Shown here: piece after piece, positions 12,030 through 23,610 of the stretch
How positions within the stretch are numbered: the first letter of the stretch is position 1
How the letters are laid out: each line of letters opens with the position of its first letter
Assembly (NCBI GenBank): GCA_910589415.1
Contig: OU342630.1
Location: forward strand, 76,318,186-76,382,185
Reading direction: 5' to 3'
DNA from: Malachius bipustulatus
Taxonomy: Eukaryota; Arthropoda; Insecta; Coleoptera; Melyridae
Length of the DNA: 64,000 nt
Made by a program: the position numbers and the translations under genes
The notes under the pieces: model-generated
What the model was told of the DNA's origin: nothing
The model's input: the letters and a program-made list of their open reading frames with translations, nothing else
Database searches by the model: none

Positions 12030-12372
12030 TATTCATTTGAATGGAGCGGGCAGGAGAAGCAACAAACAAGTTACTAAATTATAAAGTTGAGGACGAGGCA
12101 ATAAACCGAATCGAGTTGCCAATGGAACTGGGAGGCGGTTCCGGCCGACCCCTTCTACTCTGCGGCCGGCCCACGTGACACGCATGCTCTTTTGCTGCTC
12201 CAAATCCCGCCCCGAACAGCTGCAACGATTTTTTGTCAGATGTCCTGTCAATAATAATAGCGGAACAAAAAGGAAAGGACGACGAAGGATCGCATCCCTG
12301 ACATTGATGTGCAGTTGGCTCCGTTTCACACTACGCAAGGCTTTCATTGTCGATGATAAGACGGCTCATTGA
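12030..12372. other. GC-rich island, no assigned product
   Basis: Clearly richer in G+C than the surrounding few kb. Both strands show frames of 65-104 codons with no recognisable domain, so open frames here may simply follow from composition. It contains an E-box CACGTG near 12171, CAGCTG near 12217 and GCCGGCC words. Possible conserved regulatory sequence or exon; not decidable from one sequence. Confidence 0.35.
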
Positions 12373-14493
12373 TTTTGATTCTCCTTTAAATTGGTTCATA
12401 AATTGACATCTGTCGAAGATATCATACCTAATTCTACTTTAATTTATTTGAACATTAAAAAATGATTTTGTTGTAAAAAAACATGCATTGCCATATCAAG
12501 CTTATAATATTATCGCTACCTACTTTATACTTATTGCGACAGCAAAAATTTTTTTCCGCTATCTTCAGTTATTTATCAAAATTATTCTTAGGTATATTTA
12601 GGTACCTACTTGCGGAAACATATATAATTATTTTGAAATACTAGGTATGTACTTCTCAAATAAATGAGGAACCACACGACAAGCGCACAGCTCTTTTTTT
12701 ATTTAAACAACTAAATACTCGAAAGTTAATATTTAGTATTGAACGTTTTAGTATTGAAACGAATCATAATGACATTTCACCCTTGAAAATACTTGCTCAA
12801 ATTGAGTCTATTGATTTTCGTGATTGTAAAACAAAATCACCAATATAGGTACCTACTGACTAACTTTATTTATTGAGAAAAAAGACACTCATGCGAACCC
12901 AGTTTTCAATACTATTCCATCGCACCCAAATGATATGTTTCAAACACAATCAAAGCACCATATCGTTGGTTACAAAAGCGGTTAAAGGAATCGTAACAAT
13001 AAGGATGCATGGAAAAGGAAGAATGCAAAAATATATACAATTAGGCACCTACCTACCTATTATAAAATTATTGCCAAACTCCGTAATAGCGTGAGATGAT
13101 TTTTATTGGGCAGGCCAAGCAACGATAGATAATTATTAATATCTACCTCTATAGCCCCAGAAAAGCAAGATTCTGTGGATTACCGAAGATCCACAAACCA
13201 CACAGCTTTCGCGCAGGCGAAAGTCGCTGACTCGAAAATTACCCACTTGGTTATTGGCATGCATAGATCTTATGACAAAAATAATCCTTATTTTGTATAA
13301 GTAGGTAGGTAGGTATTGTCTGTACACTGAGAGTTGTCTGTTGTGATAACTACTAAGGATACATCATCTCGTTATGTTTCTTACTCCTTCTATTGCATTG
13401 CATAGTCAATCGAGTTAAAATGGGACGTATTGTCAGAAATACGTTTGAATCGTCATCAATTCTAAAAAGATGAGCGAGAGTGAGACGGAAGTACCGACTC
13501 GCGTCTTGATACGCTTAGATTGATACGATATTACGATAAGATTGTCGTCGCTACTGTCAGTAGTGTCAGTGTCAGCCCTAAATATACTAATAAGGTTTGT
13601 GTTGTAATTTGAAACGTTTTTAATACGAAATTAGCACTGTGATACTGTACGGTGTGATAAACTATGAGTAACTTATTAATTGCGCGAATGCCTAAAAATC
13701 TATTTCCTTGTTTTGCCTGGGTAACGATTGAACTCCCTAGTACGTGGTCTTGTGGTTAAATTGCTGGAATATTTTACTTGCAGAATAAGAAAACGGAAGT
13801 GTTATTCTTTCTTTTAAACGGCAACCAGCAGGACATGATATTTCTATCATGATGATAACAATAATTATTATCATTCTTATTTACTTGTAATATATATTTG
13901 TATATATTTGTTATTAAAAAAAAATGCAAGGCTCTACTTCGTCAATAACTTGTCGAAATAATATATTTGTAGGATATTCATTATTCCTCAACACACGCCA
14001 CTGACACGAACTGCGATACCACATCTGGTTCGACTTAGAAATAAGTGTAATACGAATCAAATCGAATTAAATGAAATTGTTTAGTCAGAATCAGTGTGGC
14101 ATGACAACGGACAACACTCAGTGGACAGATAGTATGTATATACATATACGATTATTTTGAATTTTCAGATTTTGTTTTTATTAGTAACGGTTTCAAACTT
14201 CCACAAGCTTATTTGATTTCAATAATATGAAAACCGTGCATGCCATGGGATCTAGCGGATTCATTTTGACATTTCAAAATTTTTTAAATGTCAAATAGAT
14301 TGTTGACGACTTTATAATGTACCTAAACCTACAAAAAATATTTGATTTATTTTCAGTAATAATAAAAAAAGATATGACTGATAAAAATATCTCAATGTTT
14401 CAGTTTTTCAGGATACTTCAACGACGCCTATGAAGGATCCATAAATTTTATTTCAGATTCTTAATGAGCATAAAATTGTGCAACTTTTGTCTA
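12373..14493. other. Unassigned AT-rich spacer
   Basis: Many TAGGTA/TACCTA words (for example 13046-13056 and 13300-13313), a small hairpin GCTTTCGCGCAGGCGAAAG near 13204, and no recognisable coding frame. Nothing else supported. Confidence 0.5.
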
Positions 14494-15205
14494 CCGTGTG
14501 TCCCCGGATAGGTGAAACGACTCTTATAAAAGACAAAAATTTTTTGATTTTAATTTTCATTTTTTGGGGTTCAGTCCTGCTTGGCTAAAGAGTAATTTCT
14601 AACAAAATATTAGTTTTGAAAAATCAAGCATGCCTTGGAAATTTCCAAGAAACCGGTTTTTCTGTTGAGTAAAGTGCCTTTTATGTGGCAAATACGACAA
14701 AATGTTATTTGAAAAAGTTATTGTTCAGAATTAACATTTAGGTCCCTATACCAAATTTCAAAATCATAGGCCAACTTTTATTTTTTTCATTTATTTTTAT
14801 GTTTTATTTCACAAATCAAAGAATTTCATTTTGTAACAAAGACTGCCATGGAAAAATCAAATTATATCCATAGCAATAGCAATCTGTCAATATAAGTCTT
14901 TGTTACAAATGAAATTCTTTGATTTGTGAAATAAACATAAAAGTAAATGTAAAAGATCAAAGTTGGCCTATGATTTTGAAATTTGGTATACGGACCTAAA
15001 TGTTGATTCTTAACAACTTTTTCAAATAACAAAACCGAAAAACCGGTTTCTTGGAAATTTCCAAGGCATGCTTGATTTTTCAAAACTAAAATTTGGTTAG
15101 AAATTACTCTTTAACCAAGCAGAGCTGAACCCCAAAAAATGAAAATTAAAATCAAAAATTTTTTGTCTTTTATAAGAGTCGTTTCACCTATCCGGGGACA
15201 CACGG
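14494..15205. mobile_element. Foldback MITE, ~0.71 kb, CCGTGTGTCCCCGG ends
   Basis: Left CCGTGTGTCCCCGGATAGGT is mirrored at the right by ACCTATCCGGGGACACACGG, with TA on both sides. Arms reach about 350 bp each, converging on GTAACAAAGACT / AGTCTTTGTTAC around 14836-14907, so almost the whole element is palindromic. The 73-codon minus-strand frame inside is a by-product of the palindrome. Confidence 0.9.
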
Positions 15206-15733
15206 TATATAATTAACCCGACCCTGCATGTATAACTCTTACCGTTTACGGGATCCCAATGATGGGTATAGTGCAAAAAATTCGAACTCTGTATACCCAT
15301 CAGATGCGTCCCAGAATAAAGGGAACAAAAATTATACTATGATAGAATTTTTACTTAATTTTAAAACAAAAATCGCAATGAACTCATTCTCAAAAATGAG
15401 CACCTACTAACGAAATTACAGGGTGTTCAATATGTAAAAAAATTACATTTTCAAAACAAATACTATACCTACTCCTAATCGGCTTAATATTTATTTATGA
15501 AATTTTGTTTGTCGTTTTCTCGTTTTGTATACTTATTATTTTTTTCTATTCATCAGTCTAATAATGTTAGGTACAGCAATACCTGCATGTGTGTAACGTG
15601 AACCATTGAAGTACCAGTGTATATGCATACCCCCCCCCCCCCCCAATTTTTACGCCACTGGTTAAATTTTGGTTTTGACATATTTTTCAAAAGCTATAGA
15701 CATTTCTGGTACTATAATTTGGTTTGTGTTATA
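15206..15733. other. Spacer with a C homopolymer
   Basis: Contains about 15 consecutive C near 15630, ending in CAATTTTTACGCCACTGG. Otherwise AT-rich with no gene. Confidence 0.5.
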
Positions 15734-17073
15734 CACGGTGAGCAGTGGGAGGAACGCCCCAAACTCTAGGAGTGTACTATACACCTATATACAGGGTGAT
15801 GGGCCACGGTATACGAAACGGAAGATTATGGCCGTGTCTCTGTATTTTAGAACCTTTTTATTTTTGGAGTGGATAGAGACCCGGCAGAGGTACGTTCTAA
15901 AATTATATTCAGAATGTACCGGATGTCCCAAAAGCATAAAACATTTCAAAGTTATGTTTTTTTAAATGGAATGCTCCTATGTTATTGCATTTTTAGATTG
16001 TCTGAAAAAAGAAAATAAGATTGACTTTTACAGTTGGTGTTTAAATTCAGAAGTTTTTGAGTTATAAACAAGTGAAAATCGTCATTTTTCAAGTTCAAGG
16101 CCCTGTACAACGAAAACGGCTGAAGATAGAGAAAAACGGCTTACATGTCCCTATTTTAACTTTTTATGTACTATCCTATGGTATAGAAACATTTGTGCTT
16201 TCTTTGATTTTTTTATTTGGCGACGCGTGGAGAAATCTCAGAATTTTTCAAATTTTTTATCACCCTGTATAAACATTTCATCTACATCGTAGGATAGTAC
16301 ATGAAAAGTTAAAATAGGGACATGTAAGCCGTTTTTCTATATCTTCAGCCGTTTTCGTTGTACAGGACCATGAACTTGAAAAATTACGATTTTCACTTGT
16401 TTATAACTCAAAAACTTCTGAATTTAAGCACCAACTGTAAAAGCCAATCTTATTTTCTTTTTTCAGACAATCTAAAAATGCAATAACATAGGAGCATTCC
16501 ATTTAAAAAAACAACTTTGATATGTTTTATGCTTTTGGGACATCTGTACATTATGAATATAATTTTAAAACGTACCTCTGCCGGGTCTCTATCCACTCCA
16601 AAAATAAAAAGATCCTAAAATCCAGAGACACGGCCATAATCTTCCGTTTCGTATACCGTGACCCACCCTGTATATTAGGTACTATACATAATTTAAAAAA
16701 AAAATAATGTTCTTATATCCGATTTTCATTTGTTTTCAAGTTATAACGTAATTTAAAAAATGTATCTAGAATTCCACTTGCATTACAATTTCCGCATAAT
16801 CAGAGTAGGTATGCGATGTTCGAGGCTTATTTTGACAGCTTTGTTGTTTTGATAATGTGTCATTTACTGTGACAGTGTATTATTGAACATTTACTGCAAT
16901 AACGCTATTATTAATAAAATGTTAACTATAAAATTTTCTTTATTTGTTATCAAGTTATAACTTGAAAACAAATGAAAATAGGATAAGAACATTTAATTTT
17001 TTTTTAATTATTTTTACGTATACCGTGTATAGTACACTCCTGGAGTTTGGGGCGTTCCTCCTGACTCACACTG
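15734..17073. mobile_element. Outer foldback element split by another foldback
   Basis: CACGGTGAGCAGTGGGAGGA..CGCCCCAAACTC at the left pairs with GAGTTTGGGGCG..ACTCACACTG at the right, flanked by TA. The inner portion of the left arm (16677-16745, ending TTTGTTTTCAAGTTATAAC) lies after the insertion and pairs with about 16945-17025. The arms are therefore interrupted only by the element at 15792-16670. Confidence 0.82.
15792..16670. mobile_element. Inner foldback element (inserted in 15734-17073)
   Basis: CAGGGTGATGGGCCACGGTA at the left and ACCGTGACCCACCCTG at the right are complements with TA outside. The arms stay paired through AGACCCGGCAGAGGTACG and GGCTTACATGTCCC and its complement near 16320, leaving a loop near 16190-16285. 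Shadow frames on both strands are explained by the palindrome. Confidence 0.88.
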
Positions 17074-17541
17074 TATAAACTACCATAACAGTAGTTATTG
17101 AGATATGTATAGGTATAATTACCTAAATAGGTGAAAGTTCAGTATATTTGCATATAAAAATCACTCGATGGCGTAGCCAATGTCGTATAAATCCTCCCAA
17201 AGTTGAGGTCATTGCGCTAACAAACGTAGCCATGATTTTTCGGGGTCGGGGGGTCTGGGGAAGAAGAAGCTTCACGTCAAATCTGCTATAAGTTTTCCAT
17301 GCAAAAGTTGAAAAAAAGATATTGTAAAAATATGTCAAAACCAAATACTTATTTATCCAGTGCATGGCGTAAAAATGCGGTTGGGTAAAACATTCTTCAT
17401 CGGGGAACTAAAAAAATATCATGTTTTCTACAACACATAATTACCTAAAAGTATGTAACAGGAGAGTACTTACATCTGTTTGATATATTAAGTTATTTCT
17501 TAATGTGAACATTGAATAAAAAGTTTGTATACATCTATATA
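17074..17541. other. Unassigned spacer
   Basis: Includes GGGGTCGGGGGGTCTGGGG near 17240. No coding or repeat feature supported. Confidence 0.5.
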
Positions 17542-18469
17542 CAGGGTGTTATGTAATTGAATGTCAATATTTAAGGGGGTGATTTTTTAAGAAGAAAACT
17601 TCATAAGAACGTATGTCCTAAAAGTCTTAACTTTTGAGATACAGGGTGGTAAAGTTTTATTAAAATAAATCATTTTTTCGTAATATCTATAAGTTAATAC
17701 CGCTCTGGATATTTTAATGAAATTTCTTATACATGTATAACGCATCAAGGGACATTTTTTCATGTACCACGTTTCATTTTATTTACATTATAGTGACGAT
17801 GGTGTACGATCGTGCAGAATTCTACCGGCATATTTTAGCAGACATTGATGGTATCATTTTGGAATCCCCATTCATTTCCAAGCAAATTGGATTACTTATT
17901 TTTTTTCAGCCCGATGCACCCTTAAAAAATAAAATCTGTATCTCTACATGGTCGCAAAATTGTTATTAAATGACAATAAAAAATATAAAAATTGTTATGG
18001 TTCGTAGGGTCTGTGCTTTCTCTATTCTTTTTTCAAGATTTATTTTCCTCTTTGATTCCCTCTGACCATAAACAATTTATTTAGGGGGCCTTTCTTTTGT
18101 AAAAACTAATAAAAGTTTAGTCTGTATGAGACCTCTATGACTCAGAGTGAGTTCAAGTATTTTTTTTTTAATAAATTTTTAAAAATTTTCATAACCTATA
18201 AATTCCTATTGAAACTCAAATTTAAACTTGTTTGGGTTTTATTACAATAAGAAATTTTCCCAACAATAACACTTATAACGAACTTAAAAATAACTTAAAA
18301 TTACTCACCAGTTTGTTCCCTAATGAATCTTCTTCGTCACCGACTTTCTGTCATTAATTCTTGACAGAAGTCCCTCGTAGGTTAACGAAGGAATAACCCA
18401 CGGATTCAGCTGTTGAACAAAGCTTGAAGTCAACTCTAGTAGCCTTGCTGTTTGTGTGTCAGCAATATC

Positions 18470-18665
18470 AATGTAGATCTCTGCACGGATATATCCAATT
18501 CGCTGCTACGTTTTTCTATCTTCAATGTCAAAATCGCAGAATCCAAATCGCTGCACGGCTGTACCCAAATCAAACTGCAATTGTCAGCTACCTGCTAGTC
18601 AAATCTCTGCACGGCTGTATCCAAATCAAATGCAGTTTTCAGCTACCAGCTAACCAAATCTCTCT
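18470..18665. repeat. Imperfect ~54 bp tandem repeats
   Basis: CTGCACGG-TGTA-CCAAATC recurs near 18481, 18552 and 18606, each followed by a TCAGCTACC-type segment. A 114-codon frame (18424) crosses these units, translating them as SLHGYIQ / RLYPNQ / SLHGCIQIK repeats. No homologue recognised; the frame may be incidental to the repeat. Confidence 0.7.
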
Positions 18666-19110
18666 TTCTAACCTATATGTTTCTTCTAGTAGTCAGCTAC
18701 GGCCTCTGTTCTTTACCAAATTCTTGATGTTCGCAATTTTTCTAGATGTTCACAATGTTTGGTTATGATTTAGTGGTCTACACTGCTTAACTTGTGTTTT
18801 AGGAATCTCTCTTCAGATAATCGTTGTTTTCGTATTTATAGTTTTTCTTGTAACTATGGAAATTCGATTGTTATCTGCTTGACAACATATTATTTCTCAC
18901 CATGACAGCCAATAATATTTGTACTTTCCTTCCAATCAACATTTAATGAAATTCATTTCTCTTCTTGAGTACAACACACAAAATCCTCTTTGGACATGTT
19001 ATGTTTTCCCCCTTCTAACAGCCAATTTCCATGCTACTAGAGTTGGTGTTCGTTTCTTCTAAATTGTGACTTTTAATAATTTTCTGCCTGTCATTTCTCC
19101 CATACACTCT

Positions 19111-19349
19111 GGTCCGGTTCCACAAACGTTAATTACAGATCTGCCAGATAATCACTGATTTTAAAATGCCCTGTATTGTCAAAATGTTGGTCTGATATTG
19201 CTGGAAATAAATTTTACTCCATTTTAGAAGAGTTAATTACTAATGAATAATAAAAGAGCATTCAAAATATTCACCCTTTTTTCAAAATTTGCAATTTGAA
19301 ATCAGTAATTATCTGACAAATCTTTAATTAACGTTTGTGCAACTGGCCC
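19111..19349. mobile_element. Small MITE with GGNCCGGTTNCACAAACGTTAAT ends
   Basis: GGTCCGGTTCCACAAACGTT at 19111 pairs with AACGTTTGTGCAACTGGCCC ending at 19349. Pairing continues for about 55 bp per arm (AATTACAGATCTGCCAGATAAT / ATTATCTGACAAATCTTTAATT). No TA is present at the borders, so it belongs to a different family from the CAGGG elements; the target duplication is unclear. Confidence 0.72.
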
Positions 19350-20032
19350 TCTATCTTACTTACTTTAATTATTATTCTAATTATTTTACAAAAATATTTG
19401 ATGACATTTCACCTTATTATTACATTATTTACTATTCTACTCTCCCAAACAAATCTAAATATTCTGTTCCAATAGAACTTCTCAAAAACTAATGACTATT
19501 TTTCATGAAAAAAAAAATATTACTAAGTATAAAGAAGCATAATGAGCCTTTTATAACAAAATATACAGGTAAAATTCTGCAAGATGTCACTAGTGGAGAT
19601 AAAACGAAATGTGGTACATACATGAAAAAATGTCTCTTGATGAGTAATACCTGATGTGTATTCAATTTCATTAAAATACATAATCCAGAGCGGTATTATA
19701 GATATTATGAAAAAATTATTTTAAATTTTACCAAATTTTTTTTTAAACTTTACCACCCTGTAACTCAAAAGTTAAGACTTTTAGGACATACGTTTTATGA
19801 AGTTTTCTTCTTATAATGGGCCCAAATATCACGCCCTTAAAAAATATTGACATTCAATTACAAAGTACCCTGTATACTTATTCTATTCCTGACTTAGGTA
19901 ATTTAAAAAACAGGAAAACAAAAGACAGGAAACATGGCACAAAGACGTTACAACCTGAATTTGCCGAACTTCTTCATTGTTAAAATTCAAATTAGGAACT
20001 AGAGACTTCAGGGCATGGTTTTTTTAGAGCAT

Positions 20033-21014
20033 TTAATTAAATTTGGTCTTCAAATGGGTGCCTGTGTTGATAACATTCAGATAAGAGAAAAAAGAATGAA
20101 ATTGAAAAATAAGAGACAGAGCAGGTGGCAGTTCATCTCCTCTCAAACATCATTTCACTTCTTGTCACTGTCAGGTTTCATTTGTTGTCATCTATACTTC
20201 AGAATAGTCAGTTCCATCATCTATCACCATGTTGCGATTGAGGTGGAAAAAGAAGAAAGTCCCCGTCCGAGCCTCGAGTCACTCCTGTGAAAGTTTAGTC
20301 TGTTTTTTTTTAATAAGAATTGTGACGTTTTACCTACATTTTATCTGGTAGATTGTATTAGATTACACAGGAGTGACTCGAGGTTCGGACGGGGACGGAT
20401 GTGCACTGTCCACTCATGTAAACGAATTAAACCATAACATGAATTTTTAAGAAACCGTCATACTCGGCGCTAAAGAAAGAAATCTGGAAAAGAGATCCTT
20501 TTTAGAGATGTATTACATAAATCAAATACCGAGTATAAACTCTAAAACAAATACAAAAAATCTCAACAATATCTACTGTTTCCTTTTAAGTACAGAAATT
20601 TCGGATGAGTGACCCAGGCGACGAAGAGGCTTAGTCTTGGTTTCGTGTCCTCCTAGATAAATTCCTGAGTCTAGCATTGTTTTAGTGTATTTTTTTTTTA
20701 AGTATAATAATGCCATTCTATTCATATTTAATAACAACAGTATGCATGTCTGCGGGTCAGTGAATAATAAATTTAATAAGGCCACGCAGGTAGATTTACT
20801 TTCTTCTTTTTACACCTCAATCAAAATATGGTGACAGATGATGGACTGACTGTTCTGCAGTGTAGATGACAGCAAGTGACATCTGACAGTGACAAGAAGT
20901 GAAATGATGAACTACCACCTGCTCTGTCTCTTATTTTTCTGTTTTATTCTTTTTTCTCTTATCTGCTTGTTATCAACACACACACAGGCAGCCATTAGTA
21001 GATCAAATTTAATT
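20033..21014. mobile_element. Foldback element with a second hairpin at its centre
   Basis: TTAATTAAATTTGGTC..GTGTTGATAACA at the left pairs with TGTTATCAACACAC..GATCAAATTTAATTA at the right. Arms of about 225 bp (20033-20255 and 20800-21014) include AAATAAGAGACAGAGCAGGT and its complement at 20916. Next to the left arm, GTCCCCGTCCGAGCCTCGAG (20262) forms a separate hairpin with CTCGAGGTTCGGACGGGGAC (20377). No coding capacity recognised. Confidence 0.8.
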
Positions 21015-21351
21015 AGGAATACTGATGTCTGATTATGGGCTCTTTATAGGTAGGAGAGCGCTTAAGTTTGTAGGGGATTTTATTATCCTTAATATCCTTT
21101 CTATTTCAAATCGTAATAAGTGATTTTAGGCCGTTTTGCCGTGGTGCTTGCCAAACGTTTCTTCCGCAACTGATGATGCAGTATAGGTAGACATAATCAA
21201 TAAGCTACGACATGTACCTACGACTAGTGGTGAAGATGATGTTATACTCCGTCCGCTATTTAACTCCGGTCTCGCAACGGTCGGTCTCTCCAATATGTAA
21301 GGGTGGCGAAGATAACTAGCGGAAGGAGTAGACGATACCGGATCATTATCG

Positions 21352-21390
21352 TATAAAAAGACTCCAGTTTCCCAGCCCATCAGTTCAGTG
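21352..21390 (+). promoter_or_regulatory. TATA box and initiator of a candidate host gene
   Basis: TATAAAAA starts at 21352. TCAGTT at 21380 places its A (21382) exactly 30 bp downstream, and a second TCAGTG follows at 21385. TCAGTY is the arthropod initiator consensus and this spacing is canonical. It is followed by an ATG and a splice donor, which is why I regard it as more than chance. Confidence 0.5.
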
Positions 21391-21402
21391 AAAAATATAA
21401 GA

Positions 21403-21425
21403 ATGGAAACAATGCTTGCGAAAAC
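21403..21425 (+). CDS. Candidate short first coding exon (METMLAKT..)
   Basis: From the ATG at 21403 the frame reads METMLAK plus two bases of an ACN codon, then GTAAGC at 21426, a good 5' splice donor (phase 2). The leader from the predicted start site is only about 20 nt. Very short first exons that break the signal peptide are usual in insect secreted and cuticle protein genes, so that class is a possibility. I could not find a convincing second exon: acceptors in the next 3.7 kb lead to stops or lack a pyrimidine tract. Product unknown. Confidence 0.3.
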
Positions 21426-23367
21426 GTAAGCTGTGATGAAGTTTTTTATATTTCTTTCTTACTGTTATATTATATACCCATTATATATGATACAAATATT
21501 TTATAAAATAAATAAATAATAAGTTCATTCCTATTTGACTTTGACCTGTCTACCTATAAAAATTTTAACGATCGGGCAGTTTTTAATAATTCGCGTCGGC
21601 GCGAGATTTACATTTTATATCACAAATTAGTGTGGACAGACTTCATACATATACATATGTCTATATATTTTTCCTTTAAAGATATTCGATTTACTTCACT
21701 GATGAAGCTCATCAGCATTTTTCCTAGACATGAACACGAATGGGATTCCTAATTTACATAATTTCTTAACAGAGAATTTATGATCATCAAACTGGATTCG
21801 GTAGCAAACCGGGAATGTCTGTAACTGTATAGCCTTTCATTTATATGAATAATTCAGGACTTAATTCTTAAATTGTATTTTAATTTTACCTTTATACTTA
21901 TTAGGTATACCTATACTTTTTATTAATAAATAATTATATTGCAAAAAATTTTACCAGGTACTTTAATTAATTCTTTAGTTCTATAAATAGCTAGGAAATT
22001 TTCATCCCCAAATCTTGGATGAATGACTGTTCAATATTTTTAACTGAATTTATTGGATTTGCCAATGCCTAATCATTGGCATTGCCATCATCATTGGCAA
22101 AAAGTTCATTTTAAGGTATTCAAGTGAAATTATACTTATTGCTGATTACATACAGTTATTTTATTAATTACTCGTCAAGTCAAATCCAAAAACATAATAC
22201 AAGAATTGGAAAAAATTACCTTATTTAGGAACCGATCAGTTATCTGTAGCTGATAGCATCTAGCTCGACCATCTTGCAATTATTGTAGGGTTGAGCACAT
22301 GCCTCTGAAAATGGAAGCAAAAACAATAATTTTATTATAAAGTTTCATAAACATTACCAACTATAAGATGAATTATTCTCAATAAATCACTATAAATTAG
22401 TCATGCATTACTTCCCAAAAACCACCCCCACAATAATTAATAGACCCAAAATTACAAATATAATTATTATAATAGCTTTACAGGAATTTATACTAATTTT
22501 CCAGTATAAATTCTAATGGTATAATACAGAAAATAATAATCTCTTTACTTTCTGTCCATAATTCATCAAATAAACTATTTTGACTCGGCACTAACGCAGC
22601 TTGGCCTCCTTTGATAGGTACATGCACGACCACAACATATGCCTGTGTACACCGCGGACAAACGCTCTCCTCATATGCATGGCTAACAGTCTCTAGAAAA
22701 CTCAACGAACTGTCATGTCTATTTAGAAACTGTCGAGAAGACCTCTCTTGAATGCACCGTTGGGTCATGAGACCTATCCGAAATTGACGTGATAAGCTGC
22801 ATCACGTCTCTGAAATGCAGAATTTTCCATACATTATGATCTCGGTTAATTCTAGATTCTAGATAGCCCAGAATTCATGAGCAAACATAAGAAGAAAATG
22901 ATCGATCTCTGGAATGCGAATATTTCATAACAACTTCATTTGATTCCAGATCATACTTCTCCAAAAACTTTCCATTCCCTTAATGAAAAAGTTGGTATAT
23001 CTGCTGCCTCCACGTATACAATGCAGACTGCTAGGCGATTTAGATTGACCAGCGTCGTTATATCAACTTGGGGGCACCGCTGCGCTGGGTCTGATACATC
23101 ACGTCGTTGGATAGGTCTCTCCCGCAAAATAGAATTTTCTTTCTTGCTATTGCGTCATCAATCCACTCCTTTGACTCCTGCTTTGGAGCCACTGCGGAAT
23201 TCCCCTTCACGTTCACGTTCGCACTTTCGCCCTCACGGTTGCCTTCAATTCATCGATATAGCTGGCGACTTCAGAAGGTCTGCTTGGGCGTACCGTACAC
23301 CAAGTCCCTGGATATAGCCAAATGTCCTTTCTGAATTTCACCTGGATTGAAGTTTGACAAACCGACT
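21426..23367. other. Unassigned region (possible first intron)
   Basis: AT-rich to about 22.5 kb, then higher GC from 22.5 to 23.4 kb. Includes a GCCAAT/ATTGGC cluster at 22061-22103. The 125-codon plus-strand frame at 22940 and the 91-codon minus-strand frame at 22493 show no domain. The GC-richer part just below 23367 may be further decayed retroelement sequence on the minus strand. Confidence 0.4.
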
Positions 23368-23610
23368 TCACCCTTCACCGATGACATCTGCTACTTCTCC
23401 AGTTGCTGCGTCCTCTACCCAGGAAATCGAAGACCTATCAGTGTCGATGATGATTACAATCTGTCTTCCATTTATTTGCGCTTCCATGTCCAGGCTGTTC
23501 AAACGACCCATAAGTGTTTTGATGAAAACGGTCCTGGGGGTCGTAGGTATACAGTCACGTATCAACAGGAAGCTTGAACCACAACGGTAACGCTGCTTCC
23601 TGGAATCACC
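23368..23610 (-). pseudogene. LTR-retroelement gag-pol fragment: zinc knuckle plus protease start
   Basis: On the minus strand the frame reads RYRCGSSFLLIRDC and, about 30 residues later, AQINGRQIVIIIDTDRSS. The first has the CX2CX4HX4C spacing of a gag zinc knuckle, but position 1 is R and position 3 is L, so two of four ligands are lost. The second matches the start of a retropepsin (ING..V..LIDTGAS), with DTD where DTG is expected. Knuckle followed closely by protease is the gag-pol order of Ty3/gypsy-type elements. No reverse transcriptase or LTR is seen nearby. Inactive relic. Confidence 0.55.

Larger units (their letters stand above)
17542..19872. mobile_element. TIR element, ~2.3 kb, with unidentified interior
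   Basis: CAGGGTGTTATGTAATTGAATG at the left and CATTCAATTACAAAGTACCCTG at the right are near complements, next to TA. Arms of about 270 bp include GTCCTAAAAGTCTTAACTTT and its mirror at 19763, and the ACAGGGTGGTAAAG inner word on both sides. The 1.7 kb interior is not related to any transposase I recognise; it carries a short tandem repeat (18470-18665) and a small MITE (19111-19349), so it is probably itself composite. Confidence 0.8.

Noticed and set aside
12033..12347. 104-codon minus-strand frame in GC-rich DNA
   Set aside because: GC-rich composition makes long frames likely on both strands; no recognisable domain.
18470..18665. CRISPR-like array
   Set aside because: Repeats are only three, imperfect and contiguous without unique spacers; eukaryotic context.
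18424..18768. 114-codon frame
   Set aside because: Built from ~54 bp tandem repeats; no homologue recognised.
22940..23317. 125-codon plus-strand frame
   Set aside because: Antisense to likely decayed retroelement sequence; Arg/Ser/Pro-rich translation with no domain.
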